Positions 37,080 to 49,316 of a stretch of DNA of 64,000 bases are shown piece by piece. The stretch covers positions 55,669-119,668 of the forward strand of contig JADNYV010000109.1 in NCBI GenBank assembly GCA_015501055.1, given 5' to 3'. Position 1 is the first letter of the stretch; each line of letters starts with the position of its first letter. Origin of the DNA: Mucidula mucida (taxonomy: Eukaryota > Basidiomycota > Agaricomycetes > Agaricales > Physalacriaceae). Both the position numbers and the translations under genes were made by a program. The notes beneath the pieces were generated by a model that saw only the letters and a list, made by a program, of their open reading frames with translations, had not been told where the DNA came from and made no database searches.

Positions 37080-37925
37080 ATGTACACGGAACTTTTGGTC
37101 GCCCATTTCGAGAACAGTGTTCCTTTTTGCAGGCGCATACCTGTTCCCCAAAGCCTGCGGTCTGATGTCGTCGCCATTCTCATCCTTCATAATCCTCAGT
37201 ACCCTCGGCATTTCCTCAATGGATGCTATATCATCTGTGACTTGGAACAGCAAATGATGAACGATGGCAAGACCTTCCCCGCCACATTTCTGAACTTGGT
37301 CGTGTCGGAAGAGCAAAGTTGGCTCGAGACAGATATTGGGCAGACATCCTTGTTCACATCACATCGGCCCATCGTGATATCCTTCCGCCTTCTGAACTGC
37401 ATAGGCCTCGGAGACATCTCGAAGTCTTATTTGAATTTGAAGTCCAAGGAACTGACAGATATCCTGTCTGTAACTCCGGGCTTCGTCCAGAGGGCGTATG
37501 CAGCGCTTCGTTGTTACGCTTTACAGTTGCGCACTGACTCTTATATTATCGACGGAAGCGAGTACTTCGCATCGCGATATCCGGCGAAAAGCTGGCTGAT
37601 GAACAACGAGACCACATTGGCTTGGGTTTGTGGTGCTTCAAGCAGTCCGGTGGCATATATACAGTATGTAATGCTCGAGGACTCTGGAGGCGATACACAT
37701 GTTCTCATTACCGGGCTTGCGGTGGAGGAGTCGTACCGCCGTCATGGTTACGGACGCGGTCTTGTGCTTTCAGCCATCGCGGGGACACCAGGATGCAAAG
37801 AAATCTGGGTTTCCGCAAAGGAGGAGAACTATGCTGCTATATCGCTCTATCACCAGTGCGGCTTTGAAACGAAGAAGCGACGCTGGGATTATTCATTAGC
37901 AACAGTTCACAGCAAGGCCGGGTAG
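37080..37925 (+). CDS. GNAT-family N-acetyltransferase (281 aa)
   Basis: A single open frame of 281 residues. The C-terminal ~100 residues form a GNAT domain: VLITGLAVEESYRRHGYGRG holds the acetyl-CoA-binding motif A (R-R-H-G-Y-G-R-G), and KEENYAAISLYHQCGFE with the following lysine/arginine stretch is motif B. The N-terminal half (residues 1-160) shows no recognised domain but includes TDILSVTPGFVQRAYAALR. The substrate is unknown. The ATG at 37080 is the first in frame; a later start cannot be excluded. No intron is needed, unusual for this window. Confidence 0.78.
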   Translation: MYTELLVAHFENSVPFCRRIPVPQSLRSDVVAILILHNPQYPRHFLNGCYIICDLEQQMMNDGKTFPATFLNLVVSEEQSWLETDIGQTSLFTSHRPIVISFRLLNCIGLGDISKSYLNLKSKELTDILSVTPGFVQRAYAALRCYALQLRTDSYIIDGSEYFASRYPAKSWLMNNETTLAWVCGASSSPVAYIQYVMLEDSGGDTHVLITGLAVEESYRRHGYGRGLVLSAIAGTPGCKEIWVSAKEENYAAISLYHQCGFETKKRRWDYSLATVHSKAG

Positions 37926-39052
37926 TATTGATTCTGATATGGGTTTATCCTTACAAGGTCAAGTGCTTCGCACTAGAATAGAATGAAGCTTCAAGCTTCC
38001 AGCCCGAAGTTCTTGATATCTGTATGGACTCGTGTGGACAATGATTTTCGTGCGAGAAACATGATAGTTGTGGCTCGTCTCAGTGAGAGTCAGCAGTTTT
38101 GTGAAAGTCAATAAATATCACATGACACGAACTCTCAGTTTTACACTCCGACCGGAACGAACGCGTTTCTCGCGTCTTGACCCGATCTTTGACTTTTAGT
38201 CTCTCATGCTCCCTTGCATGGGTATCGACACCAAGTTGGAACCATATGGACGACCTCACAATGCAGCAACAACTTCCGTCTTAGTTGGAGCGTGCTCGCT
38301 TGCTATTGGACTGACGCTATACGGGACCCCGTTCTAAGGCTGAATACACAATCATCCACATGTAGCACCTCTGGATTCGCCGCATGTTACTAGATTTCCG
38401 CATCGTATCCTTTTCTATGGATTCTGGACCTACACGATGCACTTGCAAGAACTATCTTGGCATTTTCGCACCCGACACATCCCGACTGAATAGCTCGCAA
38501 TCAAAGTCCTCGTTACTCTGAGTGTTATTACTTCCTCGATTAATTTGGGTCATTGCAGACCTTGTCGTCAGTCTAGACACATAATATTCCCCTCTCGAGC
38601 TATATTGTAGTCCTTGGATTCCGAAGGCCTTCCGGCATGAAAGGAGTCTTTTGAACTCACCGCCACTTGCGACGTGCCTGTCTATTCTCCGCATCCCACA
38701 TGGAAACAACGTAACTACCCGACTCTTTTTCTCTGGTGTAACTAACTATTCTATTTAGCGCGAGGTAGCTATGAATAGGCGTCACGGCTGCTGTGGGAAG
38801 GTGCCGGTAAAAATCATAGCAGCTGGAATATGCTATGCGGCAGCCGTCGCGTCTGTCTTGAGCAGGCGGTGACCAGTGCACGCAAAGCTGAGGAGCACAG
38901 ATGAGGCGGGTAGGCGCCGGTGTACCGCGGGAGCGGAGAACGAACGATCGGATGGGAGGCCGAAGTCATGTCATCAAGAGCACGTGTAATTTTCCTACTC
39001 AATGTCCACCATCACGCAGAGCGCAGGTCCCTCATAAAGCTTTACACTCGCG
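37926..39052. other. Intergenic (1.1 kb), nothing recognised
   Basis: Short ORFs only; the right part is the promoter of the zinc-cluster regulator. Confidence 0.4.
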
Positions 39053-40333
39053 ATGTCCAGCCCGCCTGGGTCTCCTTCGGGAAAGAAAAAGACGCCCAAG
39101 CGACGGAAAGTCAACCATGCCTGTCTTTACTGCCGCCGGAGCCACATGACCTGCGACGAGGGCCGTCCGTGTCAGCGCTGCATCAAGCGGGAAATCGGTC
39201 ATCTATGTCACGACGAGGAGCGTCGTCGGACACCACAGCAGCAGCAGCAGCCAGTTCCACCACCCCCAACTCAGCCGTACATCTACAGCGACCCCGGCGT
39301 CACGCTCGGAAACGAGTTCTCGGTCTTGACAGATTTTTTGGAAACTCTCGATGACGGCTCGTTCTTCGGTGCACCACCTGCCAGCACAACACCTCTACCG
39401 ACTGCATTCCCCCCAGCAGCCGCGGCTACTCCAGACGAAATCCTGCCAAGCGCGACCAAGACGGAACGCTTCCTCCTGACAGCAGCAGACCAAAGTCCGG
39501 GGTCGCGCGACGAAAGGCTCAATCGAGTCATCCGGAGCAAATACGAGGCTGGTCTGTTGAAACCATACAACTATGTCAAAGGCTACGCTCGCCTCAGTCG
39601 CTGGATGGATCGCAAGTTGGTCCCTTGCCATCTTTTCCACCCTTCTTGCTGACCCCAACCCCAGCGTGAGCCAGGAGAGCAAGCAGCAGATACTCCAACC
39701 TCTCTCCGTACTTCGTCCCAAATTTCGTGCCGTCGCACAGAGTCTGCGGGACATTGACCTGGTTTTCATCGAAGAGGCCTTCGAGCGCCTTTTGTTAGAT
39801 TACGATCGCGTCTTCAGCGCGATGGGTGTTCCTGCGTGCCTATGGCGTCGCACTGGCGAAATATACAAGGGAAATCGCGAGTTTGCGGAGCTCGTCGGCG
39901 TTGATGGGTGGATGATGCGCGAAGGTCGCGTTTGCATTTACGAGTTGATGGCCGAGGAGAGCGCTGTAAATTATTGGGAGGTGTGTCTCGTGATCCTTTG
40001 GCAACATCTGCTGAATGCCTTTGCAAGAAATATGGCCATGTCGCCTTTGATTCATCCCAAAAAGCCGTCCTCACGTCCTGCGTCCTGAGGTACAAGCCAG
40101 TTCTCTCGTCCACCGCCTCAACATCGACTTCGACCGCTCTAACCACGACCAATCCTACAGCAAATGGGGCAAACGGTACGAATGGCACGAATGGCCCGGC
40201 TGCCGACAACGGCGCCCTGTCGCCCCAAGAACCTGCTCAAGACTCGCTGGTGAATTGCTGTTTCTCTTTTACCATCCGACGAGACAAGTGGGGAATTCCT
40301 AGTATGATCGTGGGCAATTTTATTCGCTGTTAA
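39053..40333 (+). CDS. Zn2Cys6 transcription factor with PAS domain, ERT1/AcuK family (394 aa)
   Basis: Nuclear regulator of the ERT1/RDS2/AcuK family, which in ascomycetes controls gluconeogenesis and the use of non-fermentable carbon. Exons 39053-39615, 39665-39980 and 40028-40333 fit in phase. The zinc cluster uses Cys 24, 27, 34, 40, 43 and 52 after a basic stretch KKKTPKRRK, a likely nuclear signal. A Gln run (five Q) follows. The PAS-like half is highly conserved: YEAGLLKPYNYVKGYARLSR, LSVLRPKFRAVAQSLRDIDL, FIEEAFERLLLDYDRVFSAM, ACLWRRTGEIYKGNREFAEL and, at the end, CCFSFTIRRDKWGIPSMIVG. A (Asn-Gly-Thr)n low-complexity insert precedes the last block. The first intron (49 nt) splits an Asn codon. 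Confidence 0.93.
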
Positions 40334-43138
40334 ACGCTTTAGATATCACTATTTATATGTGTACAGTATGCGCGCATAAATAAGAACGGGGAAACATGTA
40401 TTTGCTTATCAGACGACCTCGGTGTATGCGCATTGGCCGACTCCACTCGGAAAGCACCAGCATCTCAGATTGGTTTCTGGACTGACATCTTGGGCGTGCG
40501 AAGTTGACGTGCACACCTCTGATTGTCGGGGTTTTGTTTTCGGTCCGTCGTGACGAGGTGCCTCTGATATCTCCCGAGCTTTCCCAACTCGGTATCTGGG
40601 CGTCCACGTTCCGGCGGTTTTGCAAGTCATTCCGCGAATCATTTACCAAGTACGCCGGTGTTCTTGGACAACGTGGACGGCCGGAGGAGTAATCATGACT
40701 GCGTCGAACTCGTTGGAAAGCATTCTCGGGTGTTCCTATCTGCACCTGACATTTACGGTGATGCCACAGAGTCGTCCTCGAAGCCTTGCACGGTTCGCTT
40801 TCATTTTTATTGTCCTTGTCGTTTTTGTGGCAAGTCTTTCTGATATGACACTCCCTTTCAAGCTATTTTGGATTCGTACCTCCGACTTGCCCAGGTCTAT
40901 ACGTACTGACGCGTTCTTCTTCTACGTCAATATGAAGCATGAGATTCGAGTCGCGTTGATGACACTGGCGATATGACAGGGCTCTCACCGTGCGCCGGAG
41001 GAGAGGCTCCGGGGTTACACGACGCGTGCGATGCGAGCGGGTATGTTTGGAAGTAGGGACTTGATATGGAATTGTACGCCTGAGTATCGACAATTCAAGA
41101 CAGGAGGCTGTGCGCTCGTAGAAGTTTGGGAGGATGATAGAAGTGACGGATTCTGAACCATCTGTGATTCTCAGCGTCAAAGGTCTGGTTACTTACCAAG
41201 ACCTTACACATTTCTGTATGTCTGCATTGCGCACTTCCGGTGAGCTTTGACGCGTGTTAATCAGAAGGTTCCGATGCTTACTTGGATATGATTGATGTTG
41301 AGAGATCGCCATATGGTGTGGGGTCGTAGTGTCGACCTCGTCCAGTCGAAACATGACGACCGAGTGCTCTCTGTGATGGTGGCTGAGAAAGTGTATGGCA
41401 CGAGGAGACACGATATTCGGAGGAAGCCAGTAGTATGTCCATGCCGATTAACATTGCGCGATTTGCGATCATGATGATGATACGCGTCCGAGGGCTTATC
41501 GTTGCCTCCCCCACATGGAATTTGAGCATGAGATGGAAGATGACGCCTTCTTCTCTCACTGGAGAAGTGTGTTTCAGACTTGGGAGTCTAGATGGGGGAG
41601 ATTGCGCTCTACCCAGAGGGAGTTCGAACGTGCTGGGGACGAAAGGAGTTGGACGAGCTACCGACGGACGCAGGAGGCATACTACCTGGATACGCTGGGA
41701 CGAGGCCGCCGAGTAGGACACACAAGTGAGAGCTCGGCGTACCTGAACCTGAAGCCGAGTAGAGAGTGGGTCAAGCATCGACACAAGGACTACTAAATGA
41801 AAGAAGACTGCCCGGTGCTAGATAAAGACCTGGTGTCCGAGGGAGAAGAGAAGAAGACAAGAATTCAATTAAGGGTGTGCAGATAGTCGAGAACACACGT
41901 GGATCGCAGACTAGGCAGAACATATGCTGAATCCAAGGTTTCTGTAATCATGTTAGGACGAGAGTGAACCAGTCGCAATATCACGTTACTATTAGGAAAC
42001 GCAAAAGCTTATCGTTCTAGGTTTCAGAATTACAGAGCAGGGAGGCTTGCAGAATTATCGGATACAGCTGTAGAGATGCACGTCTCGTATAAAACGCGTC
42101 CGACTAGAAATTCCGAGCGCGTCGGAGAGCGTCAACGAAGGACCTTTATTAGTGGACGCGATTGCCAGCAGTACGAGTTGGAAGCCGTCCAGCATCGCGT
42201 CGGAGAGAGCGTGCAGGAATAACTTCCGTGCCGAGGTCCAGATTTCAAGCGTACTGAAGCGCAAGTCCCTATTTCGAGAAGATGGGTTTGAAACAAGGTA
42301 AGAGGCAAGAACAAACTGTAAAGGAATGAAAGAAGCCTGGGCCACCGAAGCTCGCCACCGACGGAGGAGCCTCCAACAGTGAGAGCCAGCAACGACGCTC
42401 AAAACAAGGGATTTGCGTTGTGTCAAGTTGTTGGTATGTCAAATTTGTCTGGGCATTTGAATAGACCCGGTAAGCCTAGGACGAGACTACATCCGAGCCA
42501 AACCAAACTGATCATCATCCCTGCATTGGCACAGCGGCAGCTACGGGCCGTGTAGCGGTATGTTTCTTGCGCTCTCCAACGACGACGAATGTTACCCGCA
42601 CACACTAACTTTGCCCACTCCTAAACTATAAAATTGTTTCACGAAAGCGGATACACCTTTCTTGCTGTATTTCCTACGCAGGAGAGGGGTTCTCCGAGAT
42701 ATATCCCATCCGAGGGGCGGTCACGGGCCCATAGCTAAACTCACTTCAATCTCAGCGTCTGATGCGCTGGCATTCGAATTCGTACATGGCCCAAATACAT
42801 AATGTCCGAGTCGGGACTTGCCGTTGTGCTGCAGGTTCGAAGAGGGTCTGGATCTCTCTTGACTGTGGCGAAAAGCCTTGAAAAGAGAATTACCAGGAAT
42901 GTTCAATGCAAATTGGAGTGTATCCGTGTCAGGTCGAGTAGCTTTCAGACCTCTTAGGGACGAGAGGCGTAGATACCTGGACCAACATTGCCCTGCACAG
43001 AGCGTAGTAATATCGCCCGACGATTGATTACGCAGGTCAGGTCTGTGGGATCGACAAGACCTGAGGCCAGGAACTGCATTCTCGGAGAATTGTCATGGAG
43101 GATCTCAATGCCTGACTTGCTATGTACACTGCTCCGTG

Positions 43139-43174
43139 ATTGCTCATCTATGTAATTGACAATAGATGAGCAAT
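43139..43174. repeat. Perfect 13-bp hairpin
   Basis: Arms ATTGCTCATCTAT (43139-43151) and ATAGATGAGCAAT (43162-43174) are exact reverse complements with a 10-nt loop. It lies in DNA without a recognised gene. It could be a structured RNA, a terminator-like fold or the footprint of a small inverted-repeat element. Confidence 0.75.
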
Positions 43175-44028
43175 TACAAGTCAGCAACCATTTTTTCGCG
43201 CCGTACCGGAGGAGAAATCCCCGAATGCCAAATGAGGACATCACCGCTCGCCTCCGCGTCGGGATTTGCGCGCGTTCGGGCCTCGGTTTGATCGTGGGGT
43301 GATGCTCGCCATCTAACGGCTACTGCATTTATCACTAGGTCGCATCTTACCATCAGTCATAATAACGGAGGCATCAGCGCGTCATGGATGTACTTAGGGA
43401 GACTGGCAGGAGCCGAAGGAGCAAGTCATCAACAGTCCAGCTTGGGAACAAGAATCAAGATGGCCGAGAAGTAGAGATTTGTGCGGCCGGTACTCGGGGA
43501 ACGAGGGTTTTCAAAGAATACGGGACGAAACACTGAGAGTGAGGTAATACTTAGTGCACTGATCTGTTCGAACTTTTTAGAGTCGGAAGATGATCCTCCG
43601 TTATACATAGCATTGATGTCCTGGCGATATATTCGTTTGGTAAGGATTGTGTTCTGGAGATGATGTTTGAGGTTATACGTCGTACGAGAAGCGTTGTGAG
43701 GGAAGCAGGAGTGGATTTGAATTCGGTGATTCGAGAGGGGAGACGACCCGAAGCAAATACCTTGCAGGGGCTGGCCCAAAAAGTAAGGCAGTACTGCAAG
43801 AATGGGAGGCAAGGTATCCCGATAGGCAAGAGATTGAGAGTTTCTGATGTGGGACTCTAATTCCCAGGCTCGGCTGGCCCTTGACAATCGAACCGCACTC
43901 GGATCTGGCAAGTGAACCGGTATGTGCATTATTTGTTTGGCTTCGGCAAGGGGCGAACAGATAATAACAGGCGACGATGGATTGAGAATCCAGTTCCCCC
44001 GTTGTTGATCCCCCCTCGCTCGTTACCG

Positions 44029-44068
44029 TCCTCCTCCTCCTCCTCCTCCTCCTCCTCCCTCCCTCCCG
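44029..44068. repeat. (TCC)n microsatellite
   Basis: About ten CCT/TCC units followed by CCCTCCCTCCC, about 190 bp upstream of the bHLH start codon. Pyrimidine tracts are common in fungal promoters and leaders, so it may sit in the promoter or 5' UTR. Confidence 0.8.
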
Positions 44069-44256
44069 CTTAACCTCGCCGTAACAAGGACACCGCTTGG
44101 AGTGAGTTTTGCTCGTTATAAAGACGATAGTCATGCTCACCTTGGAAAAAAAACAGATCTCGCGACCCTTGCCGGCTTCACACTTTCCGCCCAAATCCAC
44201 CAGCATTTACCAGTACTCGCTTGAGCTCAGCTCGCGATAACGAATTATCTCTCGCA

Positions 44257-45113
44257 ATGGCCATGTCTCTCCCAAACTCGCCTGCCTCTGACGACTCCAA
44301 CCAACCTCTTACCCCAACAACCCCGACTCTCCCGCTTGCTTCGCCATCTGACGAACTACCACCGCCGCCGCACTCTGCCCCCGTCGGCGGCCCCGGCCAA
44401 AAACGCAAGCCGTCCCGCCGCGCTAACACTGCCGAGCGGCGCGCCACCCACAATGCCGTCGAGCGGCAGCGTCGGGAGACTTTAAACGGCCGCTTCCTCG
44501 ATCTTGCCGCACTCCTCCCGAATCTTTCTCAGATCCGCCGGCCGTCCAAGTCTAGCATCGTCAACTCATCCATTGCCCACGTCCACGCTTCCCGCCGCCA
44601 CCGGCTTCTTGCCGCCCGCGAGCTCCGGGCACTCAAGATGGAAGCCGACGCCCTCCGCCGAGAAATTAACGAATGGCGGGATCGCTCTGGCGTTCCGCGC
44701 GTAGAAGAGCCTGTTCGCGGCGAGGGCTTCGGCATGGTCATCTCGGTGAACTCGAAGTTCTCGGCGTCGCCGGCGAGGAGGAGGACTATGACGATGGCGA
44801 CGGTCACTCTCCCGACGAGTATGCCGGACACGGCTACTCGCGCTCACCTGTCATCGCGTCCCCAACGGGCATGAGCTTTGAAAATCCCGCGATGCAGGCT
44901 TACGAGCCATTGATGATGGGCCCAGGAATGGGCGGTGGTATGGCGGCACCCGGCTACTATGGTGCCGGTGCCCCAGGCTACCAGTACGAAGACAAACCTC
45001 GGTTTCCAGCCCAGCCGTTTGACGGGTATCCTCCACAGAGGGATTACAATAACATGATCATGGGTGGCGGTGGAGGCGCAGTTGGCGCGGCCGCCTTTGC
45101 CATGATGATGTAA
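44257..45113 (+). CDS. bHLH transcription factor (apparent 1-base frameshift)
   Basis: Basic helix-loop-helix DNA-binding protein. ATG 44257 in good context (GCA-ATG-G) opens MAMSLPNSPASDDSN and a Pro/Thr-rich leader. The basic region and helices read ERRATHNAVERQRRETLNGR, LAALLPNLSQIRRPSKSSIV and AREL-type leucine-rich helix 2; the His-Glu-Arg pattern (HNAVERQRR) suits an E-box binder. After GEGFGMVIS the frame enters an Arg/Thr-rich tail ending SSRPQRA. In the next frame the sequence continues ELEVLGVAGEEEDYDDGDGH ... SPTGMSFENPAMQAYEPLMM and a Gly/Met-rich end, stopping at 45111-45113. That composition matches coding DNA better and needs one more G at 44745-44746. The target genes are unknown. 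Confidence 0.8.
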
Positions 45114-45612
45114 CTTCGGAATCCATTTCTCCCTCGATACCCACCCGCTCTGCTAAATCTTATCCTGTTGTACTCCCGGACTTGTCCATCTCTCTCTCAT
45201 GAATCACCCTACATACGTTGTATGTACATCCTTACCCCCCGCTTATTCGAGCTTCAGTCTTTGAAACCCACCAACCCTCACACTCTTTAGTCCTCGTTTC
45301 CGTCACCCGTGTAGCAAAGTAGCAGTCGCAGTAGATATTGTATGGTTTCATGTCCCAAGCCTTTGCGGCGTTGGGTGCTATTTATTTTACTTGACCCACT
45401 AAACATGGCAAGAGCATTCAAATGAATGGAATCTGTATTTTATTTCAAGTGTGCCGTTCGCAACAACCTTGAAACACACATCATAAACGGTAGAGGTAAT
45501 TACCATGTTATTGTTGTAAAACGGGCACAGAAAACATGAGAGAAATCGTAAAGGGAAATTGGATATGGGATATGATGAAGCTCCTCTACGTCCGTCGTAA
45601 AAACGTCTCAAA
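45114..45612. other. Convergent intergenic region
   Basis: About 500 bp between the bHLH gene and RHO1, presumably both 3' UTRs; no gene seen. Confidence 0.4.
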
Positions 45613-46403
45613 CTACAGCACAACACAGCTCTTATGACTCTTCTTCCCTGGCCTGCTAAGAAGAGCAGCACGAGTAGCGTACTGGAAGACTTCACGGACA
45701 CCCTCACCCGTCCTAGCCGAGCACTCGAGGTAGTGCTTGGCGTTGATCTTCTGAGCGACCGCCATGCCCTGAACAACAGAAATGTCAGACAATGAGAAAC
45801 AACACGGCAATAATCGTACGACTAACCTCCTCAGGTGTAACGGGCCGTTGGCTCGTCTTCCTCAGCTCCTCAATGACCCGCTGGTCCCGTCGCAAATCCT
45901 TCTTGCAGCCGACGAGAATGATAGGGAGCCCAGCGCAGAAATGCATGACTTCAGAGATCCACTACAGACCGGCGTCAACCATCCGTTCTACAGCACACGG
46001 CAGCAACGCACCTTCTCCTGAACGTTGTCCAACGAATCCGGGCTGTCCACCGCGAAGCAAATGAGGATAACATGCGAGTCGGGATAGCTCAGGGGTCTGA
46101 GCCGGTCGTAGTCTTCCTGGCCAGCAGTATCCCATAGCGCCAGTTCAACGTGCTTGCCATCAACCTCAACGTCGGCGACATAGTTCTCGAACACTGTGGG
46201 AACGTAGACCTGCGGTTACGGTTGAGTGACGCTTGGCGCAAGGCAACTAGTGGGACACACCTCGGGGAACGTGCCCTTGGAAAAGACGATCAAAAGACAA
46301 GTCTGGAGACAGCGGTCAGGTAGGAACAGCAGAGCAAAGAGCAGGCTACCTTTCCGCAAGCACCATCGCCGACAATGACAAGCTTTCTCCGGATTTCAGA
46401 CAT
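45613..46403 (-). CDS. RHO1: RHO1 small GTPase
   Basis: Rho-type GTPase, regulator of beta-1,3-glucan synthase, Pkc1 and actin polarity at the plasma membrane. From ATG 46403 ([18 protein letters not shown]), with the P-loop GDGACGKT. Further exons: [34 protein letters not shown] with the effector region and [30 protein letters not shown] (NKxD-type guanine box, here CKKD); and [20 protein letters not shown]. The C-terminus CVVL is a CaaX box expected to be geranylgeranylated. Four short introns; the frame is intact and the size is normal for Rho1. Its neighbours include an F-BAR/SH3 cytokinesis protein, but the genes are separate units. Confidence 0.95.
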
Positions 46404-46631
46404 AGATGTGGTGGTAGTCGTTGTTGGGGAGACAGGCAACTCAGCCCATGCCTTTCTGGCGGAGTTTCAATCAGGTAAGCGTGTCTGTGCGCAAGATCAG
46501 CACAGCCACCCTAGGGCTGTGGCCTCCGGCTGCCCGCCCCCCGACTTTTTATGGCAGTTTATCTTTTTTATTACACAAAGCTAACTACGACAGCAAGAAA
46601 CAATGCTAAATGAGAGAAAATGCAATCCATG

Positions 46632-49316
46632 CTACCGATGAACGTCCAATAACGCCCGCATCTCGTCTATGCAGTCGCCCAGCCGCCGCTTCACCTCCCG
46701 CGCATTCTCTAATAACGGTTTGATGTTCTCCGGCGTCATCGCAAGCCGCGGCTCAGGCATAGATCGCACAGACGCGTTTTTCAACATAGCCAGAGCCGCC
46801 GGCAGCTTGGCACCCTCCTCCTCCACATTCGACAGCCGGTTCTCGTCCGCAAATAACGCACCACGCCGCACACGTATCGTGTCTCCGGCACCCGCGCCGC
46901 CATGTCCTAGTTCATCCTCCATGTGATCCCAGTCGTCTCGCCCAGCACTACTACCGCTTGACGTCGGCTGAAGGTCCAAATTACTCCGACTTGCTTCAGC
47001 CACAGAGTTCTTGCTGTTCCCCTTGCCGATTCTAAAGATGCTTGCCAAGCTCGGTCGCCGAGGACTGGGTCGGTTGAGCGATGATAGACTCGCATTAGTG
47101 TAGGGCGTAGTTGGTCTTGACGTTGGATCCATCAGTTCAGGACCACTGGATGTTTTCGCTCGCCGTCGTCCATATGTCGGGACCTTTCCGTGTGCGTACA
47201 TATGTCCGTCCTGCCGACCGCCGCTGTCCCCGCTCGTAGTGCTTACACTGGTCGAGCTGGAACCATTGGCCTGCTTCTTCAAACTCTTCAACATGTCTCT
47301 AAGCCCACTCATCCCCATCCGCGAACTGCGTCTCTTCTTGGAAATAGGTGTAGCGCTCGGGGGAACTGAACTCTCCTCACTGGGCAGCGTAACCGTGCTG
47401 CTCATTGCGTCGCCCCAACGCCAATCACGGTTGACGCTTATTCTGCTATCGCTCCGTTCGGGTACTGGCGTTACAGGGTTCAGCATTTCGCGAAGTAGCA
47501 CGAGCTGTCGTTGGCTAAGATCGTTTCTGCCAGTGGAAGCACGCCAAGCCGCGGGCGCAGTCGGTGGTATGGTCGCGGCAGGAGGAGGTGTAGGTGTCGC
47601 ATTATCCCACTCGCGATCATCTCCATTTAGGGTAATGGCGCGCTCGCGACTCTTTTTGCTAGTCCCGGGATCGCTCGCTGACACTGTGACAGCCGGGGCA
47701 GATACACTGGTAGGTGGTGGCGGTCCACCACCACCCAGTTCAATGAGGAGCTCTGCGCACTCCCATGCTATATGATATTTGGAATTAAGGGTATAATAGT
47801 CGGCCGCAAGGGCCTGTATGGTGTTGGGACGCGTCGCTGTGTTGGAACGACTGCGAGGGCGAAAGATGGATGGGGATATCGCGCGGGGTGCAGGAGGGGG
47901 TGGCGACGACGCGAGAATGGCCTGGATCTGAGTAACAAGATCGGTATGTGTCGCTTGGAGGTCTTTGAGCTCTATAAACTAGTCAGACAATGACAAGAGA
48001 ACATAAAAAGGAGGCTAACCGTCTACACTCTTGGCAAACTCGCGGACCAACGTCAAGTCACGCCGTAAACCCACTTGAGCCTGAGATATTCGAGCGGGGA
48101 TCTTGAGATCACCAGTGAATTTCTTCGGGGAACGACGCTACTATTCGATATTGTGGCGGTAGTGGTTCGGCCTAACGAAGCGGTTGTCGACGCATGAACA
48201 GCGGATGTTTTGCGAGTGGGACTGGTACTACCCGTTGTACTCCCGCTCGCTGTGGTGCCGTCGCTCAGGCTCTGATGGTGGCTGATAGACAGGTCCATGA
48301 GTGGCGACGGCGGCCTGAGCTCAATGGGCGGCAGGAGAGGTGGTAACGCATCTCCAGTACCGACAGAGAGTCCTCGTTTGTGTTTGGGAGTAATACTGAT
48401 TCGTCTCATGTTGCCCATCCACGAGCGACTGCCCTCCTGGTGGTCTTTCTCCCGTGAACGGTCCCGCTCCCGTTTGTGGTCATCGCCGACCCGTCCGAGC
48501 CCTAGACCGCCATATCTGTCTTGGTGGTTTCCATTGAAAAGCTCTGCCTCCAGGTCGGGGGGTAGGTCGCTTTTGCGTACAAGGCCAAAACTCTTGCGTT
48601 TGCTGAGTTTCGGGGTCTGTGGATCGGCATCCGGGGGGCGAAAAAACCAGGATTTGGATTGTGGAGGGGTAGACGGGCGTGGTGTAGACTCTGAAGAGAA
48701 TGAATACAAAGTTGTGAAAGAAAGCAAGTCGACATACCCTCCTGAAGGACGACATCACTAGGAGTTGAGCTCGCTCGTTTCTTCTTGGCTGAGAATCTGC
48801 TCTTGACGCTGCCGATGCGCTGCAGCAGTGGCGAGCCTGTCGTTGGTGAGCCCATGGGGTCACAGTGGCGGGCAGGTCCTCGTCGCTCATAGGGTATTCC
48901 TGCATTTCATACACGCCTTCATGGGGCGGTCTGCTCTTTTTCTTTAACCGCCGTCGCTCTTGGTGAATCGGCGGACTCGGCGGCAGATTGGCAAAGCCCA
49001 CCGAGGCTCTCCCAGCTGACGTTCGCGAAATCGTCGGCCGCAGGTGTGTCGTCGAATTGTTGCTTCCGCTAGAAAAAACGGAAGGAACGGGGCTCTGGAG
49101 CGCGGCGGGTATGGGGGGCACCGGGGGCGGCGGTGTTGGTGCTTTCGCCGGCCGAGAACGCGCCGTGAGGGTCCTGTCCTCGTCGTCGTCGCCCCATACG
49201 CCAAAATCGTTATCGTCGTCGTCGTTTAGTGAAGTTCGTGGTCGGGAGGTGGATGGACTGGGATCGTCAAGTTCGAATTCGTCGTCCCAGCTTTCAGGCT
49301 CCTGTGAGTCGCTCAT
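46632..49316 (-). CDS. Large Ser/Pro-rich protein, unassigned (possibly Byr4/Bfa1-like); two apparent 1-base frameshifts
   Basis: From ATG 49316: MSDSQEPESWDDEFELDDPS, an acidic WDDEF-type start seen in Byr4/Bfa1 GAP subunits of the septation/mitotic-exit network. Then come low-complexity stretches, a conserved-looking segment KSWFFRPPDADPQTPKLSKR, and RRNSL followed in another frame by DLKIPARISQAQVGLRRDLT. Next are VREFAKSVD, ELKDLQATHTDLVTQIQAIL and YYTLNSKYHIAWECAELLIE. The long last exon ends NAREVKRRLGDCIDEMRALL. Two positions need one extra base: GGGG at 48856-48859 (before MGSPTTGSPLL) and the CC at 48112-48113 (inside RRNSL|DLKIP). Introns occur near 48700-48750 and 47980-48020. The Byr4 link rests on the N-terminal motif only and is weak. 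Confidence 0.6.

Larger units (their letters stand above)
40334..44256. other. Large gap (3.9 kb) without a supportable gene
   Basis: Only short ORFs on both strands. Frames with some protein-like character are 41515-41796 plus (rich in Arg, Glu, Trp), 41278-41784 minus and 42055-42426 minus; none matches a family and none can be linked by convincing splice sites. The stretch also contains a perfect hairpin at 43139-43174 and a TCC tract at 44029-44068. A TATAAA near 44116 probably belongs to the bHLH gene. It may be decayed DNA. Confidence 0.4.

Noticed and set aside
41278..41784. 168-residue minus-strand ORF overlapping a plus-strand ORF at 41515-41796
   Set aside because: Neither strand shows a family match or compelling start; I could not decide that either is real, so I left both as part of the gap.
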